64,000 nt of DNA, taken from contig CAVSNH010000012.1 in the NCBI GenBank assembly GCA_963729275.1, forward strand, positions 1 to 64,000, read 5' to 3'. The DNA is from CAVSNH01 sp963729275 (lineage in GTDB: Bacteria; Actinomycetota; Acidimicrobiia; Acidimicrobiales; RAAP-2). The notes beneath the pieces were generated by a model that made no database searches, was not told the origin of the DNA, and worked only from the letters and a program-made list of their open reading frames with translations. A program made the position numbers and the translations under genes. Of this stretch, positions 15,085-23,084 are shown piece after piece (within the stretch, counting starts at the first letter, position 1; each line of letters opens with the position of its first letter).

Positions 15085-15303
15085 GCGACGGCACCTCTTG
15101 AACGCCTGTATGTCGTTCGATCATTCACCGAAGCTTGCAGACATCGTCACGCTACCTCAGCGGATGTGCCCGCCGTTGCGCCATCCCGCGTTGGGAATGG
15201 TCCGGTGGCACACGGCTCCAGCCTCCCGTAATCCGGAGTCGGTGGACGAGGGTCACGGTAGGGGGCGGTGGGCCGTGGGGAGCCTCCCTGCACACCAGCG
15301 AGG

Positions 15304-15503
15304 TCAGGTGCCCAGATTGTTGACGCAGGTGTCTCCGACCGACATGCCGAGGACCTCATGACGCACATCCTCGGCGTCGACGACGATGAGGCCAAGGAAG
15401 TGAGGTGAGTCCAGATAGCTGGGCAGAACCTCTGTGTCGATCAAGGTCATGACTTCGTCCAGCGTCTGCGGTTGATGAAGAAGCTCAGAGTACGGGCTTG
15501 CAT
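15304..15503 (-). pseudogene. Frameshifted ABM-like gene
   Basis: A strong AGGAGG site precedes ATG at 15503. The first frame (MQARTLSFFIN) ends quickly in TGA, but restoring one C near 15470 joins it to a second, clearly coding frame: PQTLDEVMTLIDTEVLPSYL, then PHFLGLIVVDAEDVRHEVLG, stopping at 15304. Together they read like a single ABM-fold protein cut short at ~66 residues (the family is ~95-105). Either the gene is decaying (one-base deletion plus truncation) or the base call is wrong. The rest of the gap, 15085-15303 and 15504-15543, shows nothing else. Confidence 0.6.
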
Positions 15504-15543
15504 TGGCCCTCCTACCCGATGTGTCGACTCCTGTCTCGGCGCC

Positions 15544-16269
15544 TCACCTGGTGCCTACGCCTCTCTTGATCGCTCGCAGGAACATGAACATGGGAATGCG
15601 GTGCCAGCGCGCATAGCGTCCCTCGTCGGTGCTCGGGCGTGGTTCAGAGAAGGTGTCCACGACGAATCCTGCCTCGAAGAGCGCAGCGAAGTACTCCTCC
15701 ATCGGTCGGTCCCAGCCCCGGAAGCGCATGGAGATGTCGTTTCTCGTGAACGTCTCGTCGAAGCGGCGGACACCGAAGTACGAGCGAGACAAGACGTAGG
15801 GGGCTTCGAGATCGTCCCCGTCGAAGCCACCCGTGTACTGCATCGGATGGGTGATGCAGACGCAGACGACACCGTCGGTGGCGACGACTCGGCCGACCTC
15901 GGCCATCGCGTTGGCGAGGTCGTCGAAGTCCATGAGGGAGTTGTAGGCAACCGCCACCTCTACACTGCCCGATGAGAGCGGAAGGTGGCCGGCATCGGCG
16001 AGGGCATACCGCGCCACAGGATCTGATTGCAGAGCGTGCCGGAGCAAAGTCATCGAGCCGTCGACGGACACCACCTGGTGGCCGCGGCTGAGTAGATCAC
16101 GGGTGACCCGGCCCTCACCGCAGCCCACCTCCAGGGTGACCCGGCCGGGTGGAGGCACGATGTCGTCGAAGAAGGAGTCGCGGTAGTACCAGTAGGCGTC
16201 GTGTCCCTGGGTACGAGCAAACCGCACCCAGTTCTCCGCCTCCTCTTCCCAGGCGTCCCGGTCCTTCAC
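15544..16269 (-). CDS. Class I SAM-dependent methyltransferase
   Basis: The 241-residue product has a Rossmann methyltransferase core. Motif I is LEVGCGEGRVTRDL (residues ~45-58), an acidic motif II follows in VVSVDGSMTLL, then ALADAGHLPL and a post-motif region VAVAYNSLMDFDD. It matches the Methyltransf_11 type acting on small molecules or lipids. The C-terminal part (PMQYTGGF, SRSYFGVRRFDETF) would shape the acceptor site, but the substrate is unknown. The start is GTG. It diverges from the Ppx/GppA gene across a 282-bp gap in which I see no gene. Confidence 0.85.
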   Translation of the reverse strand: MKDRDAWEEEAENWVRFARTQGHDAYWYYRDSFFDDIVPPPGRVTLEVGCGEGRVTRDLLSRGHQVVSVDGSMTLLRHALQSDPVARYALADAGHLPLSSGSVEVAVAYNSLMDFDDLANAMAEVGRVVATDGVVCVCITHPMQYTGGFDGDDLEAPYVLSRSYFGVRRFDETFTRNDISMRFRGWDRPMEEYFAALFEAGFVVDTFSEPRPSTDEGRYARWHRIPMFMFLRAIKRGVGTR

Positions 16270-16537
16270 GGCCGCGGCAGTCCGGTCATCCAGGGCCGAC
16301 GTAGTCCCAGCCGGGGATCAGACCACGTCGGTGGAGCGGCTTTGGGGGGGAAGCTACCCATCTCTGGGCCGAGCCTCTCATCGAAACTGGCCAGCTGCAG
16401 ATGGCTCCCGCCTCGATGGTCGACTCAGCCCATCGCCTTCCGGCCGCCGAGCGCCTTAGGGACGATGTCGGCGCATGGTCGGCGACACCCACCACGCGTG
16501 CGGAACGTCCCATGCCCACCGGCCTGTGGGCACCGGG

Positions 16538-16543
16538 TAGCGT
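16538..16543 (+). promoter_or_regulatory. -10 element (TAGCGT) of the Ppx/GppA gene
   Basis: TAGCGT, 8 nt, then ATG. Confidence 0.35.
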
Positions 16544-16551
16544 CACCGCCG

Positions 16552-17529
16552 ATGCCCACCGTACGGGTTGCGGTCTTCGACCTGGGGAGCAGCTCGTTCC
16601 ATCTCATGGTCGTGGACGCGTCCCGGGACGGTGCCCTCTTTCCAGTCCTTCGTCGCCGCTCTTTCCTCCATCTTGGCACCGAAGTGGCACGGAGCGGCAC
16701 GGTGCCACCGGACCGGGCCGCATCCGCGCTGCGCGCCGTTCGTCGGTTGCACACCGCCGCCGAGGAGGCCGGAGTCGACGTCGTCGTGGCGTTGGCTACG
16801 GCCGCACTGCGGGATGCCGGCAACGGTGCGTTGCTGATCCAGCGCATCGAGCAGATCATCGACGGCCCCGTGACCCTCCTGACCGGCGACGAGGAGGCCC
16901 GGCTCTGCTTCCTCGGGCAGCGGGCGGGCGTCTGGGTCGGTCACGAGCCGGTCCTGGGTCTCGATCTCGGCGGCGGCAGCCTCGAGGCCGGGGTCGGCAA
17001 CGACCACGAGGTCATGGCCGTCTCGAGCGTCCCGCTCGGCACGGCCCGTCTGCGTGGTGAACTCGGCACCGGCGAGCGGTTGACACCGGCCGATCGTGTG
17101 GCCATCCATTCGGTGGTGCTGGAACGGGTGGAGCCGATCCGCGACATGCTGGCTCGCTTCCCGAACGGCGCCTCGCGGGTCATCGCCAGTGGCGGAACGA
17201 TTCGGGCCCTCGCCCGTGTGGCCGCCGGCCTGCACCGTCCACCGGCCACCGGGGGATCGGCAGCCTCGATCAACCAGATGGAGCTGCCCGGCGGCCAGCT
17301 GTGGGAGCTCTCGGAGCGCCTGGCCACCCTCGACTTGGACGAGCGCCTGGCGCTGCCCGGCATCCAGGTTCGGCGGGCGCCGCTCTTGCCCGTGGGCGCC
17401 ATCGTGCTGTCCACACTTATCGAGGCACTCGGCCTGGCCGGCCTCGTGGTCAGCGAGTGGGGTCTCCGCGAGGGCGCCGTGTTGGACCGCCTCGCCCTTC
17501 ACGGCGGCGCCATCTCGGCGGCGGGCTAA
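16552..17529 (+). CDS. Ppx/GppA-family phosphatase
   Basis: The 325-residue product belongs to the ASKHA-fold exopolyphosphatase/pppGpp phosphatase family. It has the N-terminal phosphate loop VAVFDLGSSSFHLMVVD, EEARLCFLG with the catalytic Glu region, LGLDLGGGSLEAGVG (second phosphate motif) and VIASGGTIRALARVA. It lacks the extra C-terminal HD-type domain of long Ppx, as actinobacterial Ppx1/Ppx2-type proteins do. It would hydrolyse polyphosphate or pppGpp, linking phosphate storage to the stringent response. I chose the ATG at 16552 because the longer open frame upstream reads as non-coding. Confidence 0.88.
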   Translation: MPTVRVAVFDLGSSSFHLMVVDASRDGALFPVLRRRSFLHLGTEVARSGTVPPDRAASALRAVRRLHTAAEEAGVDVVVALATAALRDAGNGALLIQRIEQIIDGPVTLLTGDEEARLCFLGQRAGVWVGHEPVLGLDLGGGSLEAGVGNDHEVMAVSSVPLGTARLRGELGTGERLTPADRVAIHSVVLERVEPIRDMLARFPNGASRVIASGGTIRALARVAAGLHRPPATGGSAASINQMELPGGQLWELSERLATLDLDERLALPGIQVRRAPLLPVGAIVLSTLIEALGLAGLVVSEWGLREGAVLDRLALHGGAISAAG

Positions 17530-17604
17530 GCCGCCTGCCCGCCCACTCTTTCGGCCGCCGTCGGAGTGCTGCTGCCCGGGAGGGCCCGACTCCCGCTGCC
17601 CGGC

Positions 17605-17757
17605 TCAGGACTTCTTGCCCAGGATCCTGTTCATCCCGGTGCCGCACACGGGGCACTTGCCTCGAGCCGAGCGCCGGCCGTTGGCCATCTCGACTTCTTC
17701 GCCTTCGAACTGCCGTTTCTCCCGGCACTTCACGCAGTAACCCTCGTACGACGCCAT
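17605..17757 (-). CDS. 50-aa zinc-ribbon protein (DUF5679-like)
   Basis: A strong GGAGGAG site lies just before the ATG. The 50-residue product has two CxxC pairs, GYCVKCREKRQF and KCPVCGTGMNRIL, with the Glu-rich EGEEVEMANGRRSARG between them. This layout matches the small actinobacterial DUF5679 zinc ribbons, whose role is unknown. It sits between the Ppx/GppA gene (convergent) and the large GGDEF/EAL gene (same strand, upstream). Confidence 0.85.
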   Translation of the reverse strand: MASYEGYCVKCREKRQFEGEEVEMANGRRSARGKCPVCGTGMNRILGKKS

Positions 17758-17910
17758 GACTCCTCCTTGTCGCAGCACCGCTGATGCCCACGGCGCTCAT
17801 TCGACGGTATAGGCCTCCCCCAGAGGGCGGGGGGATGGGCGGCTCAGGTGCTTGCGAAAGTTAGCAACGGTCGGTGGGCGCCTGAGCCTGTGAAAGGGCG
17901 AATGCCCAGG

Positions 17911-20900
17911 TCAGGTGAGGGTCGGCGAGTCGTCGTCGCCAAGGACGTTCCCTTCCTCATCACGCGAGACCACGGTCAGCGCCGCTTCGAGCTCGGCGGG
18001 GGCCAGGGGAGGGCAGAGGTAGAAGCCCTGCGCCGCCGTACACCCCCGCTGCAGCAGCACCCGGCTCTGCTGGGACGTCTCGACGCCTTCGGCCACGCAG
18101 TCGAGACCCAGTCGAGCGGCCATCTGGACGATGTCGGAGACGAGATCGTCACCGTCACCCCCGGGGCTCAGGACCTGGACGAACGAGCGGTCGATCTTGA
18201 GGGTGCTGATGGGGAAGGCGCCGATCCGGGTCAGTGAGGAGTTGGCCGTCCCGAAGTCGTCCACCGTGAAGCGGACCCCGAGACGGCGGAGTCGGTCGAC
18301 GTTGTTGCGGACCACACCGTCGTCCTCGACCACCACCCGTTCGGTGATGTCCAGCTCGAGTCGGTCCGGGTCGATCCGATTGTCGGAGAGGGCGCGGGCG
18401 ATGGTCCGTGCGTAGTCCGGCTCCTCGAGGTCCTTCGAAGCGAGGTTGACGGCCAACCGGACGGCGGGGAGCCCGGCGTCCTCCCAGAGGCGGAGCTGGC
18501 GGCAGGCCCGCTCGACGACCCAGGTGTCGAGCTGCACGATGACATCGCTGTGCTCGGCCAGGGGAACGAAGCTCGCCGGTTCGAGCACTCCGTACTCGGG
18601 ATGGTTCCAGCGGAGCAGGGCCTCGACGCCGAGGACCTCGGTGGTGCGAAGGTCGACGTAGGGCTGGTAGACGAGGAAGAACTGGTCGTTCCCGAGGGCG
18701 TGCACCAGGTCGCGGTAGAGGGCTCGGGGGTCGATCTCGGTCGTCGACCGCGCCTCGACGGCGAGGGAGTACATCTGGAAGGCGTTGCGGCCCGCGCTCT
18801 TGGCCCGGTACATGGCCTCGTCGGCCCGGCTCAGAAGTGCGTCATAGGTGTCGCCGTGCTCGGGTGCGACGGCGATGCCGATGGAGGCCGTTGTTTCGAC
18901 CTCCTGACCGGAGAGGACGCACGGCTCGGCAATGGCTTCGAGGGTTCGCTCGGCCAACTGGTCGATGTCCAGCTGGTCGGCCAGGCCGGGCAGGAGGATG
19001 GCGAACTCGTCGCCACCCACCCGCGCCACTGTGTCCTGACTGCGCACCGTGTCGACCAGCCGGTCGCTCACCAATTGCACCAGCTCGTCACCCGCGGCAT
19101 GGCCGTAGGTGTCGTTGACCGTCTTGAAGTGGTCGAGGTCGACGAAGAACATGCACACCGGTTCCCCGACCCGCCGGGACCGGACCAGCTCCTGCTCGAC
19201 GCGGTCCTCGAACAGTCGCCGGTTGGGCAGCCCGGTCAGCGCGTCGTGCCAGGCCATGTGCGAGATCTTTTCGAGCAGGTCCAGGTTCTGGAGAGTGGTG
19301 GCGGCCTGGTCGGCGAAGCGGGCCAGACGCTCGTGGACAGCCGGGTCCTGGTAGGCGGAGGCGGGTGTCCCGAGCCTGAAGCTGGCGGAGAGAGTGCCGA
19401 GGATCTCCCCGGCCGTGAAGAGTGGGGCGATCACCGCCGCCTCGGAGCCGTTCTCGGTCAGGAGCCGGCGCAGGGCCGGGTCGTCCACGTCCGCCGTGAC
19501 GACGATGACCTCGCCCCGGTTGACCAGCCGCTCCATGAGCGGGAGGTTGGTGGGGATGGACACCACCTCGTCCGTTACCGCCGCATCGCCGGATGCCGGG
19601 CCCTCGGTGGTGTCGGTAGGCCCACCGATGGGCCCGCTGGTTCCCGTGGGTCCGGTGGGCTCCTCCGAGACGGCACTGGCGCCGGAGGTGTCCCTGGTGC
19701 CACGAGGCGACGCCGACCGTGGTGCCCGGGGAGCGGCCGGCCGGATGGGACGGCCGGTCACGGCGAAGATGCCGGAGAAGGCACCGCCGAGATCCCGTCC
19801 GGTGGTCCGGGCCCGGGGCACGAGGTGCCCATCCCGGTCGTTCCACAGGAAGATGGTGGCCCGGTCGCAACCGGTCACCTCCGGCACCGTGTCGACGACC
19901 AATTGCACGGCATCGCTCAGGCTGGTGGCCCGCGACAGCTGTTCGGAAAGATTGAGCAAGGCCTGGGTGGTGACGTTGCTCTGCTCCGCGTCGGCCAGCA
20001 CGGCACGGATGTCCATGGCAGCCGCCGCATAGGAGGCGTAGAGGTCGATCATTCGGACCTCGGTCGGGTCGGGTGGGGCGCTGGCCGGAAAGAACACCGC
20101 CATCCGGCCATAGCGCCGCCGGCGGGAGGTGATGTCCACGACCAGTCGGGAGGAGTCGTGTGCGCCGGGGTCCTGGCCCCAGAGCTCGGCTGCCAGGGCT
20201 TCCTCCTCGTCGGGCTCGATCCCTCGGGAATGGAGGTGGACGGGTCTGCCCGGGCCCACCCGGATCATCAGGAGGTAGGAGTCGGCGGTCACGACCGAGT
20301 CGGCGCGCGCCGCGATGTGCCCAAGAAGGGTGTCCACGTCCTCGTCGAGCAGCTCGAGCGACGTCGCCACTGCGTCCTCGAAGATCGCGCCCATCTGCCG
20401 TAGCTCGGCGTCGAGGCGGGTCACCTCCTCGGCCGCTTTCCGGAGGGCACCGCCGCCTTCGCCGTCGTCGCCTTCGCCACCTTCGCCTTCGTCGTCGTCG
20501 CCCTCGCCGTCGATCTGGCCATGGACCGTCCCGCCATCGCCGACCTCGTGGTCGGGCGGATGGATGCTGGGGTCGGCCGCGTCGGGCACGGACTCCGACA
20601 CGCTGCCGTTGCCGGAGGACAGAGGTTCCGATGCGGAAAGGGTCGGCGCCGTCTCGGCTTGCGGGGTGCCCTGCTGGGTGTCCCAGCTGGCGGCGTAGAG
20701 GCAGTACCGACCGCCGCGGGCGGCGCACTCGGACTCGGAGAGGAAGGCGGCGGCGTCACCGAAGAAGGTGGGCAACGACACGAGCAGGCCGCGGGTCATC
20801 TCGCACAGATGGGCATGCCGGGTGGTGCCGGGCCGCGGCGTCACCCGCACCAAGGCGTGGTCGTCGTCGGCCTCGATGGCGACCGCGGTAGCGGTCTCGT

Positions 20901-21276
20901 CGAAGTGGGAGAGGAGGGCACTGACCTCGCCGAATACCGCTGCCGGTCGGCCCAGGGCGACGAGCCAGTCGATGAGGGCCGGGTCATCGGCCGCGTCGAT
21001 CAGGCGCCCACCTACGTGCAGGGCGACGGCCGGGTCCCCTGTGACCAGCGAGGCGGCGTTGAACAGGGCGGCGGCCTGGTTGAGGGAACTCCAACGGTGT
21101 GGGTCGGCGAGACGGGCGAAGGCCCGCCGCTCGTCGGCCAGGGCCAGCACCTGCGCCACCCCGCCCTCGCCCGACCGGTCCCGGGTGAGAGCAACGAGGG
21201 CGGTGACGACCGAGCCGGCGACCTCTCCGTGCCCGGCGATGTGACCGTTCTCCCGCTCACCTGCCTCGATGGTCAT
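17911..21276 (-). CDS. Multidomain GAF-GGDEF-EAL cyclic-di-GMP protein
   Basis: The 1121-residue product begins with an alpha/beta sensory domain ending in ECAARGGRYCLYAASW (residue ~185), resembling V4R/heme-NO-binding-type sensors. A Glu/Asp/Gly repeat linker (~255-275) is followed by a GAF-like domain (~290-400) and a second GAF (~435-650) containing a Pro/Ser/Thr insert. The GGDEF domain (~665-825) has an intact RVGGDEFAIL and an RxxD inhibitory site (RSQD) five residues upstream. The EAL domain (~850-1100) keeps EALLRWNHP, NLASKD, LDITER, VDDFGTANSS and AEGVET. It may make and degrade c-di-GMP, with product inhibition. No membrane helix is seen. The partner enzyme at 12644 has lost its cyclase Glu. 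Confidence 0.92.
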   Translation of the reverse strand: MTIEAGERENGHIAGHGEVAGSVVTALVALTRDRSGEGGVAQVLALADERRAFARLADPHRWSSLNQAAALFNAASLVTGDPAVALHVGGRLIDAADDPALIDWLVALGRPAAVFGEVSALLSHFDETATAVAIEADDDHALVRVTPRPGTTRHAHLCEMTRGLLVSLPTFFGDAAAFLSESECAARGGRYCLYAASWDTQQGTPQAETAPTLSASEPLSSGNGSVSESVPDAADPSIHPPDHEVGDGGTVHGQIDGEGDDDEGEGGEGDDGEGGGALRKAAEEVTRLDAELRQMGAIFEDAVATSLELLDEDVDTLLGHIAARADSVVTADSYLLMIRVGPGRPVHLHSRGIEPDEEEALAAELWGQDPGAHDSSRLVVDITSRRRRYGRMAVFFPASAPPDPTEVRMIDLYASYAAAAMDIRAVLADAEQSNVTTQALLNLSEQLSRATSLSDAVQLVVDTVPEVTGCDRATIFLWNDRDGHLVPRARTTGRDLGGAFSGIFAVTGRPIRPAAPRAPRSASPRGTRDTSGASAVSEEPTGPTGTSGPIGGPTDTTEGPASGDAAVTDEVVSIPTNLPLMERLVNRGEVIVVTADVDDPALRRLLTENGSEAAVIAPLFTAGEILGTLSASFRLGTPASAYQDPAVHERLARFADQAATTLQNLDLLEKISHMAWHDALTGLPNRRLFEDRVEQELVRSRRVGEPVCMFFVDLDHFKTVNDTYGHAAGDELVQLVSDRLVDTVRSQDTVARVGGDEFAILLPGLADQLDIDQLAERTLEAIAEPCVLSGQEVETTASIGIAVAPEHGDTYDALLSRADEAMYRAKSAGRNAFQMYSLAVEARSTTEIDPRALYRDLVHALGNDQFFLVYQPYVDLRTTEVLGVEALLRWNHPEYGVLEPASFVPLAEHSDVIVQLDTWVVERACRQLRLWEDAGLPAVRLAVNLASKDLEEPDYARTIARALSDNRIDPDRLELDITERVVVEDDGVVRNNVDRLRRLGVRFTVDDFGTANSSLTRIGAFPISTLKIDRSFVQVLSPGGDGDDLVSDIVQMAARLGLDCVAEGVETSQQSRVLLQRGCTAAQGFYLCPPLAPAELEAALTVVSRDEEGNVLGDDDSPTLT
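20451..20511 (-). repeat. Acidic in-frame codon repeat
   Basis: CCTTCG/CCGTCG-type triplets encode the Glu/Gly/Asp linker before the first GAF-like domain. Confidence 0.8.
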
Positions 21277-21411
21277 CGCTTGTCATTCAACCCCTCGCCG
21301 CGAGCCTCCTCCGCTCCACCCGCGTCCACCTTCCATCTTCGACCAACCGGGCCCGCTCCTTGACCGTCGAAAGTGCCGTGAGCAGCCCTGACCGGGTTGG
21401 CAGCCTGCCCC

Positions 21412-21417
21412 TAGGAT
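21412..21417 (+). promoter_or_regulatory. -10 element (TAGGAT) of gpx
   Basis: TAGGAT, six bases, then ATG; CTGACC 18 bp upstream of the hexamer is a possible -35. Confidence 0.5.
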
Positions 21418-21423
21418 GCGGTC

Positions 21424-21912
21424 ATGAGCATTTACGAACAGGAAATCCACGTCCTCGACGGCTCGCCGGCCTCGTTGGCCGACTACAAGGGCAAGGCGCT
21501 GCTCGTCGTGAACGTCGCCTCCAAGTGCGGTCTCACCCCCCAGTACGAGGGGTTGGAGCGCCTCCAGGGCACCTATGGGGACCGTGGGTTCAGCGTGCTC
21601 GGCTTCCCTTGCAACCAGTTCGGGGCACAGGAGCCCGGCAGCCCCGAGGACATTGCCACCTTCTGCTCGACCACCTATGGGGTGACCTTCCCGATGTTCG
21701 AGAAGGTCGAGGTCAACGGGGACGGACGCCATCCGCTCTACGAGGAGTTGGTGACCCACCCCGATGGCGAGGGCGAGGCCGGCGACATCCAGTGGAACTT
21801 CGAGAAGTTTCTGATCTCGCCGACCGGCGAGGTGCTCGAGCGATTCCGCCCGATGGTCGATCCTGAGGCACCCGAGGTTGTGGACGCCATCGAGGCGAAC
21901 CTCCCTTCCTGA
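21424..21912 (+). CDS. Glutathione peroxidase-family thiol peroxidase
   Basis: The 162-residue product has the thioredoxin-fold glutathione peroxidase motifs: NVASKCGLTPQYEGLE with the peroxidatic Cys in place of selenocysteine, GFPCNQFGAQEPG, and IQWNFEKFLISPTG with the catalytic Trp/Asn. The Cys in FPCNQF lies where resolving Cys residues occur in thioredoxin-dependent members. In a mycothiol organism it would reduce peroxides with thioredoxin rather than glutathione (inference). It stands 31 bp ahead of a mycothiol-type isomerase gene, which suggests a shared thiol/redox unit. Confidence 0.92.
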   Translation: MSIYEQEIHVLDGSPASLADYKGKALLVVNVASKCGLTPQYEGLERLQGTYGDRGFSVLGFPCNQFGAQEPGSPEDIATFCSTTYGVTFPMFEKVEVNGDGRHPLYEELVTHPDGEGEAGDIQWNFEKFLISPTGEVLERFRPMVDPEAPEVVDAIEANLPS

Positions 21913-21943
21913 AACGGTTGCTTCGAAGAGCGGCAACAAACCG

Positions 21944-22774
21944 ATGAACGGCCCGACGGCCAGGCCCGAGCCCGTGGTCGATCAGCTGGCCGAGGTGTGG
22001 GCCTCCATTCGCGCGGCCTGCCAGGGCTTGGGGCCGGCACCATGGGACGAGCCCACCGACTGCCCAGGATGGAGCGTGCGTGACAACGTGTCGCACCTCG
22101 TCGGCATCGAGCGGATGCTGCTCGGTGAATCGCCGCCGCCTCCGCTCACCACCTTCCCGCCGCACGTCCACAACCCACTCGGGGAGATCAATGAGGCGTG
22201 GGTGGAGGCACGACGGACGACCTCCGGGCCCGAGGTCCTGCGCGAGTTCGCCGAGGTGACCGACCGGCGGCTCGAGGAACTCCGGTCGATGCCGGTCGAC
22301 CACTTCGACGTCGTGTCGCAGAGCCTGCTCGGGAAGATGCCTTATCGGCAGTTCATACAGATCCGGCTTATCGACTCCTGGGCCCACGAGCAGGACATCC
22401 GCCGAGCCGTGGATCGCCCCGGGGGGCGCAACGGGACAGGGGAGTCGGTGGTCATGGACGGCTGTGCCCGGAATATGGACCGCGTCGTCGGGAAGAGTGT
22501 GACCCCCGAGGACGGCTCGGTCGTGCTCTTCAACATCTCCGGATTGCTAGGCCGACAAATTGCAGTGGTCATGCGAGGTGGGCGGGGAACGTCGGTCGAC
22601 GCCGACGCGGCCGGCCCACCCACCACGACCCTGTCGATGGACCAGGAGGCGTTCTGGCGTCTGTGTTTCGGTCGAGTGGCACCCATCCGCCTGCTCGGCA
22701 CCGGGCAGGTCCTGGTCGACGGGGATGTGGTCGTCGGGCACAAGGTCCTTGACGCCATGGCCTTCATCACCTGA
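21944..22774 (+). CDS. Mycothiol-dependent maleylpyruvate isomerase-family protein
   Basis: The 276-residue product has the actinobacterial DinB-type N-terminus: DQLAEVWASIRAACQGL, then PTDCPGWSVRDNVSHLVGIE, which carries the first metal His. RLIDSWAHEQDIRRAV follows with the other His/Asp ligands, and the chain ends in an SCP2/MDMPI-C-like domain (IAVVMRGGRGTSVD). Family members use mycothiol and a divalent metal for isomerisation or conjugation. The substrate is unknown. The ATG at 21944 was chosen over an upstream one that lies inside the peroxidase gene. Confidence 0.82.
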   Translation: MNGPTARPEPVVDQLAEVWASIRAACQGLGPAPWDEPTDCPGWSVRDNVSHLVGIERMLLGESPPPPLTTFPPHVHNPLGEINEAWVEARRTTSGPEVLREFAEVTDRRLEELRSMPVDHFDVVSQSLLGKMPYRQFIQIRLIDSWAHEQDIRRAVDRPGGRNGTGESVVMDGCARNMDRVVGKSVTPEDGSVVLFNISGLLGRQIAVVMRGGRGTSVDADAAGPPTTTLSMDQEAFWRLCFGRVAPIRLLGTGQVLVDGDVVVGHKVLDAMAFIT

Positions 22775-22868
22775 ACTCACGGTCCAGACGACGCCGCCCT
22801 CGTGTGCGTGCGGCTCTGCATGCCGTTGCCCGGCAGAACAAGGTGACGCGCTTTTGCACTCGGGCCTA

Positions 22869-22888
22869 TCGTCAGTATTTGCTGACGA
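22869..22888. repeat. Palindrome TCGTCAG-N6-CTGACGA
   Basis: Seven-bp arms around TATTTG. The core GTCAG-N6-CTGAC occurs three more times in the proB-proA gap, and the AT-rich 3' flanks are also alike (CTGAC, AAAAC, GG, ATTT, CGAAAA in order). Confidence 0.8.
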
Positions 22889-23067
22889 AAACGGATTTTC
22901 CGAAAACAAAGACACCGAGGCGCGCCCCACAGCACCGACACCCGCTCCTCATGACGATGTCTGCTGCGGCTCATGCCCACACCGCATCCGATGCCTGCCG
23001 AGGCCGGTGCCCACACCGCGCCGCCGAGCCTCCGAAGCCGGAAGCGGGGGGGAAGACGGTCGACCGG

Positions 23068-23073
23068 TACAAT
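23068..23073 (+). promoter_or_regulatory. -10 element (TACAAT) of tig
   Basis: TACAAT, 11 nt, then ATG. This is one of the best -10 matches in the window. Confidence 0.5.
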
Positions 23074-23084
23074 CGGCCCTTCCT

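Larger units (their letters stand above)
22775..23084 (+). other. Upstream region of tig
   Basis: This 310-bp gap contains no gene. It holds an AT-rich patch with the palindrome at 22869-22888, a loose TTGCAC (22854-22859) about 16 bp before TATTTG, and the TACAAT hexamer at 23068-23073 next to tig. Confidence 0.6.

Noticed and set aside
19088..20728. 546-codon minus-strand frame inside the GGDEF/EAL gene
   Set aside because: Same strand as the real gene but a different frame, with Arg/Pro-rich composition typical of shifted reading.
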